11,891 nt of DNA from Anaerolineales bacterium (lineage in GTDB: Bacteria > Chloroflexota > Anaerolineae > 4572-78 > J111). Below the pieces are notes generated by a model. That model saw nothing but the letters and a program-made list of their open reading frames with translations. It ran no database searches and was not told where the DNA came from. The position numbers and the translations under genes are program-made. This document shows, one piece after another, positions 1-7,694 of this stretch (positions within the stretch are counted from its first letter, which is position 1; each line of letters opens with the position of its first letter). Location of the stretch: positions 1 to 11,891 of the forward strand of contig JAAUSP010000198.1 of assembly GCA_012032575.1 (NCBI GenBank), read 5' to 3'.

Positions 1-223
1 CTCCCCACAATGATGTGCAGTTGGAATGGTATGGCGATGATGTCGAGCGCGGCATAGCCGGGATAGTCAAGGAGTCAACCGCCTTCCGCTTTGATGGCTC
101 AGACTGATGCCTGGACAGGTGGGCGCTGGCTCCTTCTGGAAGGGTATGACTGACTGGGTCAGTGGCGCGGCTGACCTTGACACCGCCCTCAAGGAAATTG
201 ATGAAAGCTGGCCGGAGAAGTAA
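1..223 (+). pseudogene. C-terminal end of an alpha-glucoside-type ABC sugar-binding protein, frameshifted
   Basis: This is the 3' end of an extracellular sugar-binding lipoprotein gene of the AglE type; its 5' part lies outside the window. Frame 3 (from position 3) reads as a binding-protein tail ending in STAFRFDGSD and meets TGA at 105. Frame 2 continues from about 104 with LMPGQVGAGSFWKGMTDWV, reaching ESWPEK and TAA at 221-223. Joined, FDGSD-LMPGQVGAGSFW matches the tail I recall for AglE-type proteins, so one base, most simply a C in GACCTG, seems to be missing at 103-105. The gene would supply the ligand-binding subunit for the two permeases downstream. The break is either a real truncation, removing about 39 residues, or a consensus error. 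The family call is from memory of the C-terminal motif and the neighbouring permeases. Confidence 0.62.
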
Positions 224-246
224 ATAGCGTATAGTTTTTAAGCCAG

Positions 247-267
247 TGTTCAAACAGCGTTTGAACA
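247..267. promoter_or_regulatory. Perfect 9-bp inverted repeat with 3-nt centre
   Basis: TGTTCAAAC (247-255) and GTTTGAACA (259-267) are perfect complements around AGC, 23 bp after the binding-protein stop codon. No T-run follows, so it is a poor intrinsic terminator. It could be an operator for a LacI- or TetR-type repressor or simply an mRNA hairpin. No regulator gene is visible to decide between these. Confidence 0.4.
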
Positions 268-287
268 TTGGGGTTAGCTTGATTTAC

Positions 288-324
288 CCCTCTCGTTCCC
301 TGATCCGTTTAGGGAACGAGAGGG
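288..324 (+). other. Strong 14-bp hairpin between binding-protein and permease genes
   Basis: CCCTCTCGTTCCCT (288-301) pairs perfectly with AGGGAACGAGAGGG (311-324) around a 9-nt loop. No U-tract follows, so complete termination is unlikely. Stable hairpins at this place in sugar-transporter operons, as in malE-malF, typically protect the upstream binding-protein message or attenuate read-through, so that more binding protein than permease is made. That role is inferred here. Confidence 0.55.
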
Positions 325-388
325 TATAAGCCGAAGGATTAATTTGGGAATTAAGAGGCTGGTAAGGATAGGCGTTATTCAGCCTTAC

Positions 389-501
389 GTAACTACTCAG
401 CCATGTCATTTCGACCGAGGGAGAAATCTCCAAGGCCGATGCGCCGTGGTAGAGATTTCTCGGCCTACGGCCCCGAAATGGCGTGAAGGCTGAGCAGTAA
501 C
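389..501. repeat. Palindromic interspersed repeat (MITE-like), copy 1
   Basis: The element is built from nested inverted repeats. GTAACTACTCAGCC (389-402) pairs with 488-501 with two mismatches. CATGTCATTTCG (402-413) pairs with CGAAATGGCGTG (474-485) with two mismatches. GAGAAATCTC (421-430) pairs perfectly with GAGATTTCTC (452-461). It shares CATGTCATTTCGA followed by GAGAAATCTC with the element at 7695-7799. It carries no gene and could fold into a long hairpin. Together with the hairpins at 247-267 and 288-324 it fills most of the non-coding stretch 224-536; I found no convincing promoter in the remainder. Confidence 0.72.
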
Positions 502-536
502 GACAAATTTATAATTCGATAGTAAGGAGGCTATCT

Positions 537-1652
537 ATGCAACAAGCGACAGATATAGAACGGATAGAAGATCGCTCTCCAGGCGTAATGGAATGGATCA
601 CGGGTCTAATCGGACAGGTACTGATTTCGCTGTTTGTACCCATCCTCACTTTTGTGATTTTGTGGCAAGGCTTTATTTTTCTGCGTGATAGCCAGGCTCC
701 CAAATTAGTTATTGTCCTGGTGGCTATTTTGTGGGGCGTTGGCGGGGTTGCTTTGTTGTACGGTGTTTCAAACTGGCTGGTTGAAAAACTGCCCAAAAAT
801 TGGGTCCGCTGGATCCAGCCCTTTGTCTTTGTTGGGCCGGCGGTAGCCATTCTGATCTGGTATCTGGCTTTCCCAACCTTGCGTACGCTCTGGATCAGCC
901 TGCTTGATAACAGCAGTAGCAATTTTGTGGGGCTGGACAACTACATTGCCATTTTTACCAACCGCATCATGTTTACCGCCTTCCGAAATAATATCCTGTG
1001 GATTATTTTTGGCTCCAGCCTGTCGGTTATTTTTGGCCTGCTGATTGCGGTGCTGGCCGACCGCAGCCGTTTTGAAACCGCAGCCAAGGCTATGATTTTT
1101 ATGCCTATGGCCATTTCGATGGTGGGCGCCGGCGTTATCTGGAACTTTATCTACGAGGCTAACGCCGAGATTGGCTTGCTGAACGCCATCTGGGCGCTAT
1201 TTGGCGGGCAGCCACAAGCCTGGATTGAGCTGTTGCAGCCCTGGAATAACTTTTTCCTGATTGTGATTGTAGTCTGGCTGCAAACCGGCTTTGCGATGGT
1301 CCTGTTTTCGGCGGCCATCAAAGGTATTCCGGGCGAAATTATGGAAGCGGCCCGGGTTGACGGAGCCACTGAAATTCAGGTTTTCTTCCAGATTATGATC
1401 CCCTATATTATGGGAACCATCATTACCGTCAGCACCACCGTTGTCATCTTTACCCTCAAAATCTTCGACATCGTCTGGGTTATGACCGGGGCGCAGTACG
1501 ACACCCAGGTTATCGCGACGCAGTTTTACCGGGAATATTTTACCGCCCGCAACTTTGGCTTTGGCTCGGCCATCGCCATTATCCTGTTGATTGCCGTTAT
1601 CCCGGTGATGATTTACAACTTAAAGCAATTTAGCGAACGGGAGGCGTTTTAA
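537..1652 (+). CDS. ABC sugar transporter permease, AglF/MalF type
   Basis: This is an integral inner-membrane subunit of a carbohydrate ABC importer (CUT1 type) that forms the translocation channel with the next gene product. The 371-residue protein has hydrophobic segments at about 20-50, 57-82 and 92-120, then the permease core. The cytoplasmic EAA loop, which docks the ATPase, is visible as EAARVDGATE from E270, with G276 and the I-x-x-P end at 286-289. The extra N-terminal membrane segments resemble alpha-glucoside AglF and MalF proteins rather than minimal six-helix permeases. The start is well supported by AAGGAGG at 524-530, six bases before ATG. The next gene follows after one base, so the two are co-translated. 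The substrate cannot be fixed; AglE-like upstream remnants suggest alpha-glucosides such as sucrose, maltose or trehalose. Confidence 0.9.
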   Translation: MQQATDIERIEDRSPGVMEWITGLIGQVLISLFVPILTFVILWQGFIFLRDSQAPKLVIVLVAILWGVGGVALLYGVSNWLVEKLPKNWVRWIQPFVFVGPAVAILIWYLAFPTLRTLWISLLDNSSSNFVGLDNYIAIFTNRIMFTAFRNNILWIIFGSSLSVIFGLLIAVLADRSRFETAAKAMIFMPMAISMVGAGVIWNFIYEANAEIGLLNAIWALFGGQPQAWIELLQPWNNFFLIVIVVWLQTGFAMVLFSAAIKGIPGEIMEAARVDGATEIQVFFQIMIPYIMGTIITVSTTVVIFTLKIFDIVWVMTGAQYDTQVIATQFYREYFTARNFGFGSAIAIILLIAVIPVMIYNLKQFSEREAF

Positions 1653-1653
1653 G

Positions 1654-2781
1654 ATGAGCGTCAATACGACAGCACCCAAAGGTACATCGGTCAAACAACA
1701 AAAACTCATCAGCGATCTTATCGTGAATGGAGCGCTGCTCCTGTTAGTCCTGCTCTGGACTATTCCGACCTTTGGCTTGTTGATCTCCTCCTTTCGGAAC
1801 CGGAACGATATTCTGACCTCCGGCTGGTGGACAATTTTTCCGCACCAGGATTACGCCACGGTCGAAGTCATTGAGTCGCCCAAGGACGTACCGCGCGATC
1901 AACCGTATGAGATAGGCGGAGTCACGGCCACGTTTGAAGAACTCAGGGCAGGGGTAACGGCCCCCGATGGCCGCCGCCTGATCTGGATTGGCAATCGCCG
2001 GCTGGGCAGAATAGAAGTTCAGGATAAAATCTGGACCACCAAAGCCAATTTTACCCTGGAAAACTACGACAACGTTTTATCGGGCAAAACCTTTGAAGTG
2101 ACCCAACCGGACGGCTCGACCGTAACCGAAGAAGGGCCTGACTTGAGTAATGCCTTTCTGAACAGCATCGCCGTATCCATTCCGGCGACGATTATCCCCA
2201 TTTTAATTGCTGCTTTTGCCGCTTACGGTTTTGCCTGGATGCGTTTTCCGGGCCGGCGCATCCTCTTTATCATGGTCGTGGCTTTGCTGGTTGTCCCCTT
2301 ACAAATAGCGCTGGTCCCCATCCTGCGCGACTACGTGACCCTCGATTTGAATGGTACTTTTCTGGCTGTCTGGCTGGCTCACGCCGGGTTCGGGCTGCCG
2401 CTGGCAACCTACCTGCTCTACAACTACATCAGCGGGTTGCCCAGAGATATTCTGGAATCTGCCTTTATTGATGGGGCCTCCCACTTTACCATCTTCACCC
2501 GCCTGATCCTGCCCCTGTCGGTTCCGGCGCTGGCCTCCTTCGCCATTTTCCAATTTCTGTGGGTCTGGAACGACTACCTGGTGGCCTTGATTTTCATCGG
2601 GGCCAAGCCCGACACCCAGGTATTGACCATGCGCATCGCCGATTTGGTCGGCTCGCGCGGGTCCGACTGGCATTTGCTGACTGCCGGCGCTTTCACCTCG
2701 ATGGTGCTGCCGTTGGTGGTTTTCTTCTCCCTCCAGCGCTTCTTTGTGCGCGGCTTGCTGGCGGGTTCGGTCAAGGGATAA
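1654..2781 (+). CDS. ABC sugar transporter permease, AglG/MalG type
   Basis: This is the second membrane subunit of the sugar importer. The 375-residue protein has a first membrane helix at about 22-45, then a long extracytoplasmic insertion of roughly 110 residues (about 50-160), then the conserved permease core from about 166 (NAFLNSIAVSIP). Such a large loop after helix 1 is a feature I associate with AglG-type alpha-glucoside permeases. The EAA loop is present as ESAFIDGAS from E268, with G274 and ILP at 285-287. ATG is preceded by GGGAGG (1639-1644), nine bases away and inside the upstream gene. No ATP-binding subunit gene lies in the window, so the importer probably uses an MsmK/UgpC-like ATPase encoded elsewhere, as is common for CUT1 systems. 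Confidence 0.9.
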   Translation: MSVNTTAPKGTSVKQQKLISDLIVNGALLLLVLLWTIPTFGLLISSFRNRNDILTSGWWTIFPHQDYATVEVIESPKDVPRDQPYEIGGVTATFEELRAGVTAPDGRRLIWIGNRRLGRIEVQDKIWTTKANFTLENYDNVLSGKTFEVTQPDGSTVTEEGPDLSNAFLNSIAVSIPATIIPILIAAFAAYGFAWMRFPGRRILFIMVVALLVVPLQIALVPILRDYVTLDLNGTFLAVWLAHAGFGLPLATYLLYNYISGLPRDILESAFIDGASHFTIFTRLILPLSVPALASFAIFQFLWVWNDYLVALIFIGAKPDTQVLTMRIADLVGSRGSDWHLLTAGAFTSMVLPLVVFFSLQRFFVRGLLAGSVKG

Positions 2782-2782
2782 C

Positions 2783-2810
2783 GAGATTAGAGATTGGAGA
2801 TTGGAGATTA
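2783..2810 (+). repeat. Four tandem heptamers GAGATT(A/G)
   Basis: Four consecutive 7-mers read GAGATTA, GAGATTG, GAGATTG, GAGATTA, beginning one base after the permease stop codon. They occupy most of the 45-bp gap before the GH1 gene. They resemble short tandem heptamer families known from cyanobacteria and other large bacterial genomes. They contain GGAG, but it lies about 20 bases before the GH1 start, too far to be an ordinary ribosome-binding site. Confidence 0.75.
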
Positions 2811-2814
2811 GTAG

Positions 2815-4212
<1,398 letters not shown>

Positions 4213-4258
4213 CCCTTGACCGATTCAAATTAAGGGACATTTTTGGTTTATTATCGTA

Positions 4259-4301
4259 TCCTGAGTAGCCTTGAACGAAGTGAAAGGCGTATCGAAGGGT
4301 G
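4259..4301. repeat. Interspersed repeat-like segment upstream of ppk2
   Basis: The segment CTGAGTAGCC ... GTATCGAAGGG contains an internal inverted repeat, GCCTT (4268-4272) with AAGGC (4284-4288). It resembles intergenic repeats of the form CCTGAGTA-(hairpin)-GTATCGAAGGG that I recall from several Chloroflexota and other environmental genomes. Only one copy is in the window, so the repeat status is by recognition and not shown here. An open frame reading through it is spurious. Confidence 0.45.
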
Positions 4302-4357
4302 CGATTTATAAAGCCTCAAATTTAATGGCTTGCTTTCTCAATGGCGAGGAGGGCATC

Positions 4358-5239
4358 GTGTCAAAAAAAGAAAAAACCGAAAAGACCAAAAAGCAAAATG
4401 AGGCTGACAGCGTAGGTGTCGTCCATAATGGTAAAGATCAACCGGCAGCGAGTGACCCGGTCCAAAAATTAAAAACCAAATTCTATGAAGAGGAACTGGC
4501 CAAACTTCAGATCGAACTGGTCAAGCTGCAGGAATGGATCAGGTTTAAGGGGTTGAAGGTCGTGGTCATTTTTGAGGGCCGCGACGCCGCCGGCAAAGGG
4601 GGCGTGATCAAGACGATTACTCAGAGTCTCAACCCTCGTATTTGCCGGATCGAGGCCCTCGGCACGCCGACCGAACGGGAAAAAACGCAGTGGTATTTTC
4701 AGCGCTATGTGGCCCGGCTTCCCGCCGCCGGAGAGATGGTCCTGTTTGACCGGAGCTGGTACAATCGGGCCGGCGTGGAACGGGTCATGGGCTTTTGTAC
4801 GGAAGAAGAACACAGCGAGTTTTTGCGCTCCTGTCCCGAATTCGAGCGGATGCTGGTCCGGGCCGGGATTATTCTGATCAAGTATTGGTTTTCGGTGAGT
4901 GATGAAGAGCAGGAACACCGCTTTCAGGCCCGCATTAATGATCCTACCCGGCGCTGGAAACTCAGCCCGATGGATGTGCAATCTCGCTCCAAATGGGTTG
5001 AATATTCCAGGGCCAAAGATGAGATGTTCAAATATACCGATATCAAACAATCGCCCTGGTACGTGGTCAACGCCGACGACAAAAAGCGTGCCCGCCTCAA
5101 CTGTATCCGCCACCTGCTGAGTTTGATCCCCTACCAGGATTTAACCCCGGAACCCATCGAACTTCCGCCCCTGCCCGACAAAAGCGGCTACGTCCGCCCG
5201 CCGATAACCGATCAGACCTTTGTGCCGGAAGTTTATTGA
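4358..5239 (+). CDS. ppk2: Polyphosphate kinase 2 (PPK2 family, class I-like)
   Basis: A soluble P-loop kinase that transfers phosphate between inorganic polyphosphate and nucleotides; class I members phosphorylate nucleoside diphosphates to triphosphates. I place the start at GTG 4358, five bases after GGAGG (4348-4352), giving 293 residues. The open frame continues upstream to about 4271, but that part falls in a repeat. The first 40 or so residues are lysine- and glutamate-rich and probably disordered. Walker A is FEGRDAAGKGG at 72-82, Walker B begins DRSWYNRAGVERVMGF at 131, and the lid segment RINDPTRRWKLSPMD lies at 192-206. This set, especially the Walker B form, fits single-domain class I PPK2. 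It sits 145 bp after the GH1 gene. A role in recharging nucleotides during sugar use is only positional inference. ADP versus GDP preference cannot be read from sequence. Confidence 0.93.
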   Translation: MSKKEKTEKTKKQNEADSVGVVHNGKDQPAASDPVQKLKTKFYEEELAKLQIELVKLQEWIRFKGLKVVVIFEGRDAAGKGGVIKTITQSLNPRICRIEALGTPTEREKTQWYFQRYVARLPAAGEMVLFDRSWYNRAGVERVMGFCTEEEHSEFLRSCPEFERMLVRAGIILIKYWFSVSDEEQEHRFQARINDPTRRWKLSPMDVQSRSKWVEYSRAKDEMFKYTDIKQSPWYVVNADDKKRARLNCIRHLLSLIPYQDLTPEPIELPPLPDKSGYVRPPITDQTFVPEVY

Positions 5240-5240
5240 T

Positions 5241-5261
5241 CCATCATCACGAAGATGATGG
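5241..5261 (+). terminator. Hairpin just after ppk2, possible weak terminator
   Basis: CCATCATC (5241-5248) pairs perfectly with GATGATGG (5254-5261) around ACGAA, one base after the ppk2 stop codon. The following GATTATAAAA lacks a proper U-tract. It may terminate inefficiently or protect the 3' end of the message. Confidence 0.4.
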
Positions 5262-5282
5262 GATTATAAAATGGCCGGGATC

Positions 5283-5320
5283 AATTTAGAGGAGTGAGGC
5301 ATCCTCAGATGCCGAACGGC
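5283..5320 (+). repeat. Left REP-like hairpin arm of the RAYT unit
   Basis: This 38-base arm is the inverted counterpart of 5901-5936. It contains the hairpin GGCATC (5298-5303), loop CTCA, GATGCC (5308-5313), preceded by GGAG (5291-5294). A GTAG/GGAG-like tetranucleotide 5' of a hairpin is the usual architecture of REP sequences recognised by RAYT proteins. The match to the right arm is complete except for one extra G (5298 or 5299) and one extra C (5312 or 5313), which pair with each other in the stem. Confidence 0.8.
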
Positions 5321-5333
5321 GGATGTACCTAAA

Positions 5334-5873
5334 ATGGGCTTGGCGAGATATAACATCGAAGGACATATCTATTACATTACCACTGTTGTTTACAACCGCT
5401 TGCCAATCTTCACCCGTCCCAGCTTCATTATTCCGTTGATTGATAGCCTCAACTTTTATCGTTACAAACAAACGTTTAAGGTGTTAGGCTACGTAATTAT
5501 GCCAGATCATATCCATCTGATTATGTGGCCTTTTGGCGAAGCTGTGGTTTCAGATGTTATGCGTGACTTTAAAAAGTTTACCTCGACTCGCATTATTCGG
5601 CAGGCAGAAGTGGAGCGACTCGCTGATTGGCTCACAGCCTTTGAACAAGCAGGGGAGCAAACAGGTCGCAGTGATAACAAGGTTTGGCAGGATAGTTATT
5701 GGGATGAGAATGTTTACACGGAGCGTTTTTTACGCCAAAAGTTGAATTATGTCCATCGAAACCCTCTTCGCGCTGGCTTGGTAGAGCGTGTAGTTGATTA
5801 CCCCTACTCAAGTTATCGTAATTACGAGCTTGGCGAAAAATGGATGATTGAGATTGATCGGGGATGGTTATGA
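5334..5873 (+). CDS. REP-associated tyrosine transposase (RAYT, IS200/Y1 HUH family)
   Basis: A single-strand DNA nuclease of the Y1 HUH superfamily, related to IS200/IS605 TnpA but of the domesticated RAYT type. The 179-residue protein starts with the typical MGLARYNIEGHIYYITTVVY strand. It carries the metal-binding HUH motif as MPDHIHLIM (H59 and H61) and a probable catalytic tyrosine Y139 in LNYVHRNPLRAGLV, followed by DYPYSSYRNY near 160-170. All key residues are present, so it may be active. The gene is flanked by inverted REP-like hairpins at 5283-5320 and 5901-5936, with nothing else between them. Its base composition is visibly more A+T-rich than ppk2 and treS, suggesting separate ancestry. 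The ribosome-binding site is weak (GGCGGA, ten bases upstream). RAYTs are thought to mobilise or maintain REP elements. That role, and any cellular function here, are inferred. Confidence 0.92.
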   Translation: MGLARYNIEGHIYYITTVVYNRLPIFTRPSFIIPLIDSLNFYRYKQTFKVLGYVIMPDHIHLIMWPFGEAVVSDVMRDFKKFTSTRIIRQAEVERLADWLTAFEQAGEQTGRSDNKVWQDSYWDENVYTERFLRQKLNYVHRNPLRAGLVERVVDYPYSSYRNYELGEKWMIEIDRGWL

Positions 5874-5900
5874 GTATAAGCCAAGACCAACTATGCCAAA

Positions 5901-5936
5901 GCCGTTCGCATCTGAGGATGCTCACTCCTCTAAATT
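5901..5936 (-). repeat. Right REP-like hairpin arm of the RAYT unit
   Basis: Read on the minus strand, this 36-base segment matches the left arm except for two single-base absences. Its hairpin is GCATC (5908-5912), loop TGAG, GATGC (5917-5921), one base pair shorter than the left hairpin. The GGAG box is present on the minus strand. It ends 21 bases before the treS start codon, so insertion of the unit has set the treS leader. Confidence 0.8.
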
Positions 5937-5957
5937 TTGTATTATTGGAGACAAAGC

Positions 5958-7625
5958 ATGTCCCTATCCAATGACCCACTCTGGTACAAAAACGCCATTT
6001 TCTACGAACTCCACATCCGGGCCTTTGCCGACAGCAACGGCGACGGCAAAGGCGACCTGCTGGGCATTATCCCCAGGCTGGACTACCTGAAAGAACTGGG
6101 CGTAGATTGTATCTGGTTATTACCCATGTTCCCCTCGCCGCTCAAGGATGACGGCTACGATATTGCCGACTACTTCAACATTCACCCCGACTACGGCACC
6201 GTTGAGGACTTCAAAAAGCTGGTCCAGGAAGCCCACGCTCGCGGGCTGCGGGTCATCACCGATCTGGTGCTCAATCACACCTCCGACCAGCATGCCTGGT
6301 TTATCGAGTCGCGCAAAGCCAAAGACAACCCCTACCGCGATTATTACGTCTGGAGCGACACCGACCAGAAATACAAGGAAACCCGGATCATCTTCCTCGA
6401 CACCGAACCCTCCAACTGGACCTACGACGAAACCAGCGACGAGTATTACTGGCATCGGTTCTACGCCAGCCAGCCCGATCTGAATTACGACAACCCGGTT
6501 GTGGCCGATCTCATGATTGACGTGCTCAAATACTGGATGGATATGGGCATTGACGGCTTTCGCGCCGACGCCGTGCCCTACCTCTTTGAGCGCGAAGGCA
6601 CCAACTGTGAAAACCTGCCCGAAACCCATGCCTACCTCAAGCGGGTCCGGGCCTTGCTCGACGCCGATTACCCCGGTGCGATCCTGCTCGGCGAAGCCAA
6701 CCAGTGGCCCTGGGATTTGCGTCCCTACTTCGGCGGCGATCCTGATGATCCCGCAGTGCCCGGCGACGAATTCCACATGGCCTTTCACTTCCCGGTCATG
6801 CCCCGCATCTACAAAGCGCTCAAACTCGGCGACGCCAGCGACATCATCCAGATTATGGCTGACACCCCGGCCATCCCTACCAACAGCCAATGGTGCGTTT
6901 TTCTGCGCAACCACGACGAGCTGACCCTGGAAATGGTCACGGAAGAAGACCGCCAGTTGATGTGGCGGCTCTACGCGCCCGACCCGCGCATGCGGCTGAA
7001 CCAGGGCATTCGCCGCCGCCTGGCCCCGCTGCTGGACAACAACCGCGCCAAAATCGAGCTGGCCAACTCTATTCTGTTTGCCCTGCCCGGCGCGCCGATC
7101 ATCTACTATGGCGACGAAATCGGCATGGGCGACAACATCTGGCTGTTTGACCGCAACGGCGTCCGCACCCCCATGCCAGTGGACCGGCGACCCCGGCGCC
7201 GGGGGTTTTCTGCCGCCGTCCCCGCAACTTTTTACGAGCCGCTGATTGACGACGAGACCTACGGCTATCAAAAGATCAATGTCGCCGCGCAAATAGCCGA
7301 CCCGGCCTCGCTTTTTCACACTATCAAACACATGGTCGCCGTGCGCAAGGCCAACCCGGTGCTGGCTGAAGGCGGCTATCAGTTTTTGGGAACCGGCAAC
7401 AATGCCATCCTGGCCAATTTGCGCCAAAACGAGCATGCGGCTATTCTGGCGATACACAACCTGTCCGACCGGGCTCAAACTGCCACGCTCGACTTGTCGG
7501 ACTTTGCCGGCCACGTTCCCCGCGACCTGTTGGGGTGGCTGGCGGCGAGTCTGCCGGAAATCAGTACCGTGCCGTATTCAGTTTCGCTGAAACCGTTTGA
7601 CTATTTCTGGCTGCGGTTGAACTAA
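5958..7625 (+). CDS. treS: Trehalose synthase (maltose alpha-D-glucosyltransferase, GH13)
   Basis: A cytoplasmic GH13 enzyme that isomerises maltose and trehalose, linking trehalose to glycogen or maltose metabolism. I choose ATG 5958, seven bases after GGAG (5947-5950), giving 555 residues, normal for single-domain TreS. The start LSNDPLWYKNAIFYELHIRAF is typical. GH13 regions are intact: DLVLNH at 102-107, nucleophile D204 in GFRADAVPYL, acid/base E246 in GEANQ, and D320 in LRNHDE. The C-terminal beta domain is present. There is no fused maltokinase domain. One segment is odd: where the family has RTPMQW-x-x-D-x-x-AGFS, the protein reads RTPM then PVDRRPRRR then GFS (residues 406-418), and the +1 frame encodes QWTGDPGAG there. 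Activity may be affected if this is real. The right REP hairpin lies directly in its leader. Confidence 0.93.
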   Translation: MSLSNDPLWYKNAIFYELHIRAFADSNGDGKGDLLGIIPRLDYLKELGVDCIWLLPMFPSPLKDDGYDIADYFNIHPDYGTVEDFKKLVQEAHARGLRVITDLVLNHTSDQHAWFIESRKAKDNPYRDYYVWSDTDQKYKETRIIFLDTEPSNWTYDETSDEYYWHRFYASQPDLNYDNPVVADLMIDVLKYWMDMGIDGFRADAVPYLFEREGTNCENLPETHAYLKRVRALLDADYPGAILLGEANQWPWDLRPYFGGDPDDPAVPGDEFHMAFHFPVMPRIYKALKLGDASDIIQIMADTPAIPTNSQWCVFLRNHDELTLEMVTEEDRQLMWRLYAPDPRMRLNQGIRRRLAPLLDNNRAKIELANSILFALPGAPIIYYGDEIGMGDNIWLFDRNGVRTPMPVDRRPRRRGFSAAVPATFYEPLIDDETYGYQKINVAAQIADPASLFHTIKHMVAVRKANPVLAEGGYQFLGTGNNAILANLRQNEHAAILAIHNLSDRAQTATLDLSDFAGHVPRDLLGWLAASLPEISTVPYSVSLKPFDYFWLRLN

Positions 7626-7647
7626 AAGCCCGGCGAGTCGGATTTTT
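7624..7647 (+). terminator. Weak terminator-like hairpin after treS
   Basis: AAAAGCCCG and CGGATTTTT can pair imperfectly around GCGAGT, ending in a short T-run, directly after the treS stop. The stem includes a C-A mismatch and a G-T pair, so it is a marginal terminator. Confidence 0.3.
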
Positions 7648-7694
7648 GTTTGTGCGCAAGAAGTTATTAGACATTATCGGAATTAAGTCTCCAA

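Larger units (their letters stand above)
5283..5936 (+). mobile_element. RAYT gene with flanking inverted REP hairpins (REPtron-like unit)
   Basis: The 654-bp unit consists of a left hairpin arm, the RAYT gene and an inverted right arm, and it separates ppk2 from treS. The arms start with AATTTAGAGGAGTGAG on their outer sides. I see no clear target duplication, as expected for IS200-like HUH elements, which do not make one. The boundaries are taken from the extent of arm similarity. Confidence 0.78.

Noticed and set aside
247..267. GTTCAAAC as a tRNA T-arm
   Set aside because: It is a simple self-complementary palindrome with no acceptor stem, anticodon arm or CCA end around it. The GGTTCAAAAC at about 7937 was rejected for the same reason.
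2783..2810. Heptamer tract as a CRISPR array
   Set aside because: Units are 7 bases and contiguous, with no spacers; no cas genes in the window.
4216..4254. Promoter upstream of ppk2 (TTGACC and TATTAT)
   Set aside because: The two boxes are 27 bases apart, too far for a standard sigma-70 promoter.
4271..4357. N-terminal extension of ppk2 from a TTG at 4271
   Set aside because: It lies in a repeat-like segment and has no ribosome-binding site; GTG 4358 with GGAGG five bases upstream is better.
5334..5873. RAYT gene as a complete IS200/IS605 insertion sequence with TnpB
   Set aside because: There is no tnpB, and the protein pattern and flanking inverted REP hairpins fit a RAYT unit better than a classical IS200 with its asymmetric ends.
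5937..5957. treS start at TTG 5937
   Set aside because: The TTG abuts the repeat arm and has no ribosome-binding site; ATG 5958 is preceded by GGAG at seven bases and the family N-terminus begins there.
6120..7514. Long antisense open frame (464 codons) opposite treS
   Set aside because: It is a shadow of codon bias in treS: low-complexity, rich in V, G and A, with no recognisable motif.
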